The position numbers and the translations under genes were made by a program. A stretch of DNA of 64,000 nt from contig NC_091165.1 of the NCBI RefSeq assembly GCF_040958095.1, forward strand, positions 28,412,498 through 28,476,497. Reading direction: 5' to 3'. Shown piece after piece: positions 62,301-64,000 of the stretch. This stretch comes from Procambarus clarkii (taxonomy: Eukaryota > Arthropoda > Malacostraca > Decapoda > Cambaridae). How positions within the stretch are numbered: position 1 is the stretch's first letter; each line of letters starts with the position of its first letter. A model generated the notes under the pieces. That model was not told where the DNA came from. It did not search any database and saw only the letters and a list, made by a program, of their open reading frames with translations.

Positions 62301-62908
62301 GCGTTGTTGGTTATTTTATTACTGCAAAAATTGGTATGTAATTGAGTGATTATAATAAAACGCATTCATTCTTACAATAATAATTTGTCCGTCAAAAAAG
62401 ACTAAACAAATTTTTGTTTTTTAGGTTGCAAAAGTTTACTGTCTTAACCAAATTAATGAGTTTAAAAGGACGAAGTTCGTCGGGAAATAGTAAAGTAATT
62501 ACTTAACATATCATGACCTGGTGTCAGCAGCATTAGTTTATGTTATTTGAATCGCTTAAATTGATTTGTTGAAGAATTACCAACAATTTTTTTCTTTTGA
62601 AAATAATAGTGTTGCTTACGTAGCCTAAGAAGCACTACTTGTACACGCTAACGTACATATATCGTATTAAAGTAGACGATAGCAGTATATATATCAAAGC
62701 TGATAATAAGATGAACAGCTGGGACGTTTCTTGTGGGAAGCCCACCCCTCAAGACACAAGACATAGGACTTTCCCTAAGAACTTAACCAACTTGCGAAAG
62801 ACAGAATTTCCCAAGAATTTAATCGAGTTTGGGAAAGCGTCACCATGTTCGTACCAGAGATGTGCATCAGAAGCACAACATTTGTACAGCATTAACAACG
62901 CCATGAAT
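62301..62908. other. Gene-free stretch
   Basis: AT-rich. 62700-62860 is more balanced with a duplicated ccctaagaacttaaccaact/cccaagaatttaatcgag pair, but no recognisable product. Confidence 0.4.
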
Positions 62909-63130
62909 TAACATAGTGGTACATGATGAATAATGCCATAACGTATCGTAATAGTACATGATGAATAATGCCATAACGTATCGTAATAGTACATGATGAA
63001 TAATGCCATAACGTATCGAAATAGTACATGATGAATAATGCCATAACGTATCGAAATAGTACATGATGAATAACGCCAAAACTTAACGTAGTGATACATG
63101 ATGAATAACGACATAATGGTACAGAATGAA
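62909..63130. repeat. 35-bp tandem repeat, about six units
   Basis: Unit tacatgatgaataatgccat plus aacgtatcgtaatag (35 bp); central units are identical or nearly so, and outer ones diverge (acttaacgtagtgatac). Minus-strand frames with MYYFDTLWHYSSC-type repeats are not genes. Confidence 0.93.
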
Positions 63131-64000
63131 TAACGATATTAGCATAGCAGTAAAACAACAAGGGATATAGAAAAAAGCAGTTCAGTAACTAATTTGTCTT
63201 AGTAATCTATGAATGATTGAATACTCAGTGTAGGAGAGATCAATGCACTTAACTGAGGTGACATATAATACCTGAGGATAAAGGAACTTCAGAGTTACTT
63301 GAGATTTGGTTTAAGAAAGCGTCGTCGGAGTATATTTAATATATTAAACTTTAAAATGATATTCTTTCATGCTTCACCATAACCGATTAAAAATATGAAA
63401 ATTTAAATCACTAGGCTTCCAAATAAGAAAGTTTAAATCATGAAGCTTCATATTTAAACAAGTAAATAGTTAAACTTTTGTGGATGCTGTTGCTGCTACT
63501 GGTGCGAATTACAATTAGTACACAGTAGCGAATGACAGTAGTACAATTACTACTGCCTCTACTGGCATGTCTTATGCCGTCATATTATCGTAGCGCTTTG
63601 CCTTGATAATTACCCTACCTTCCCTCTACTGGCATCATCCACCACATTTTAAAAACTCATGCATTACAACAGCACAATCAGACACACTATAACTAAGCAT
63701 CACACACGCTTTAGTATGGAGAAACAAGCAACACAGAGGCAGGAGGGCAGATGACCCATGTTGAAATCCCTCCACCCACACCATGGGACAGCTGTTGCCA
63801 AGGCTCCAACCCACTCCAACACACTGAAGTAAAAACAAAAAAGTAGGAAAAGGGGTGCATTTTAGGGGTCAGTTCGTCATATACTACAAGTTTGGGATTG
63901 CAAAATGTAATGAAAACAAACACGTATGTGTTGTTATTGATGATGACTCTTCTTGAATCTGTAAATAAAAAGAAAAACTGAGATTCATTTGAAACGATCA
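63131..64000. other. Gene-free end of the window
   Basis: AT-rich with a duplicated aagtttaaatcatgaagctt-like piece at 63395-63450. No recognisable exon, RNA gene or element is seen. Confidence 0.4.

Overview
The window looks like nuclear DNA from a decapod crustacean, most likely a crayfish or lobster relative. This is inferred from four things: arthropod-type split genes, very dense microsatellites and minisatellites, several tRNA-derived SINE families and LINE tails of the kind seen in decapods, and TTAGG-type (arthropod telomere-like) repeats inside foldback elements. Nothing bacterial, no operon and no CRISPR array is visible. Most short open frames are microsatellite or minisatellite read-through.

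Three host protein genes are supported. (1) A complete four-exon gene for magnesium-dependent phosphatase 1 (MDP-1, HAD superfamily) lies on + at 2232-6397; every splice phase closes and the product is 164 residues. (2) The last coding exon of an unrecognised single-pass membrane protein lies on + at 29398-31252. It has a short Cys-bearing ectodomain, a membrane helix, a Lys-rich stop-transfer and a ~500-residue Pro/Ser-rich tail with a recurring S-x-A-S-L-H motif; its 5' exons are not identified. (3) A complete eight-exon secreted metallocarboxypeptidase (M14A, proCPA/CPB type) lies on - at 54469-42662. It encodes 444 residues, all zinc and catalytic residues are present, and the S1' position equivalent to residue 255 is Gly. 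Two identical tRNA-Gly(GCC) genes face each other at 9916-9986 (+) and 10659-10729 (-).

Layout. 0-9 kb: a 30-bp minisatellite, then the MDP-1 gene with a perfect 72-bp-arm palindrome in intron 1. 9-24 kb: gene-poor, with the tRNA-Gly pair, long (TATG)n, (AC)n and (CT)n-(TA)n arrays and many SINE and LINE fragments. 24.4-28.4 kb: a cluster of minisatellites (29/31 bp, 15 bp, 33 bp). 28.4-29.2 kb: a broken LINE. 29.4-31.25 kb: the membrane-protein exon. 31.3-42.6 kb: AT-rich flank with few repeats. 42.7-54.5 kb: the carboxypeptidase gene, whose introns carry LINE fragments, three foldback MITEs and a 25-bp minisatellite. 54.5-64 kb: repeats, including an RLE-type LINE tail, a Penelope-like element with a GIY-YIG endonuclease and a hammerhead-like tail, two 389-bp foldback elements inserted in (TA)n, and a 35-bp tandem array.

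The three genes are not obviously functionally linked. The most unusual material is the hammerhead-like fold in the Penelope tail, the TTAGG-cored foldbacks, the perfect intronic palindrome, and a TACTGTA/TACAGTA heptamer that seems enriched around the genes and scarce in the minisatellite-rich block between them. All calls come from reading the sequence; no database search was run.
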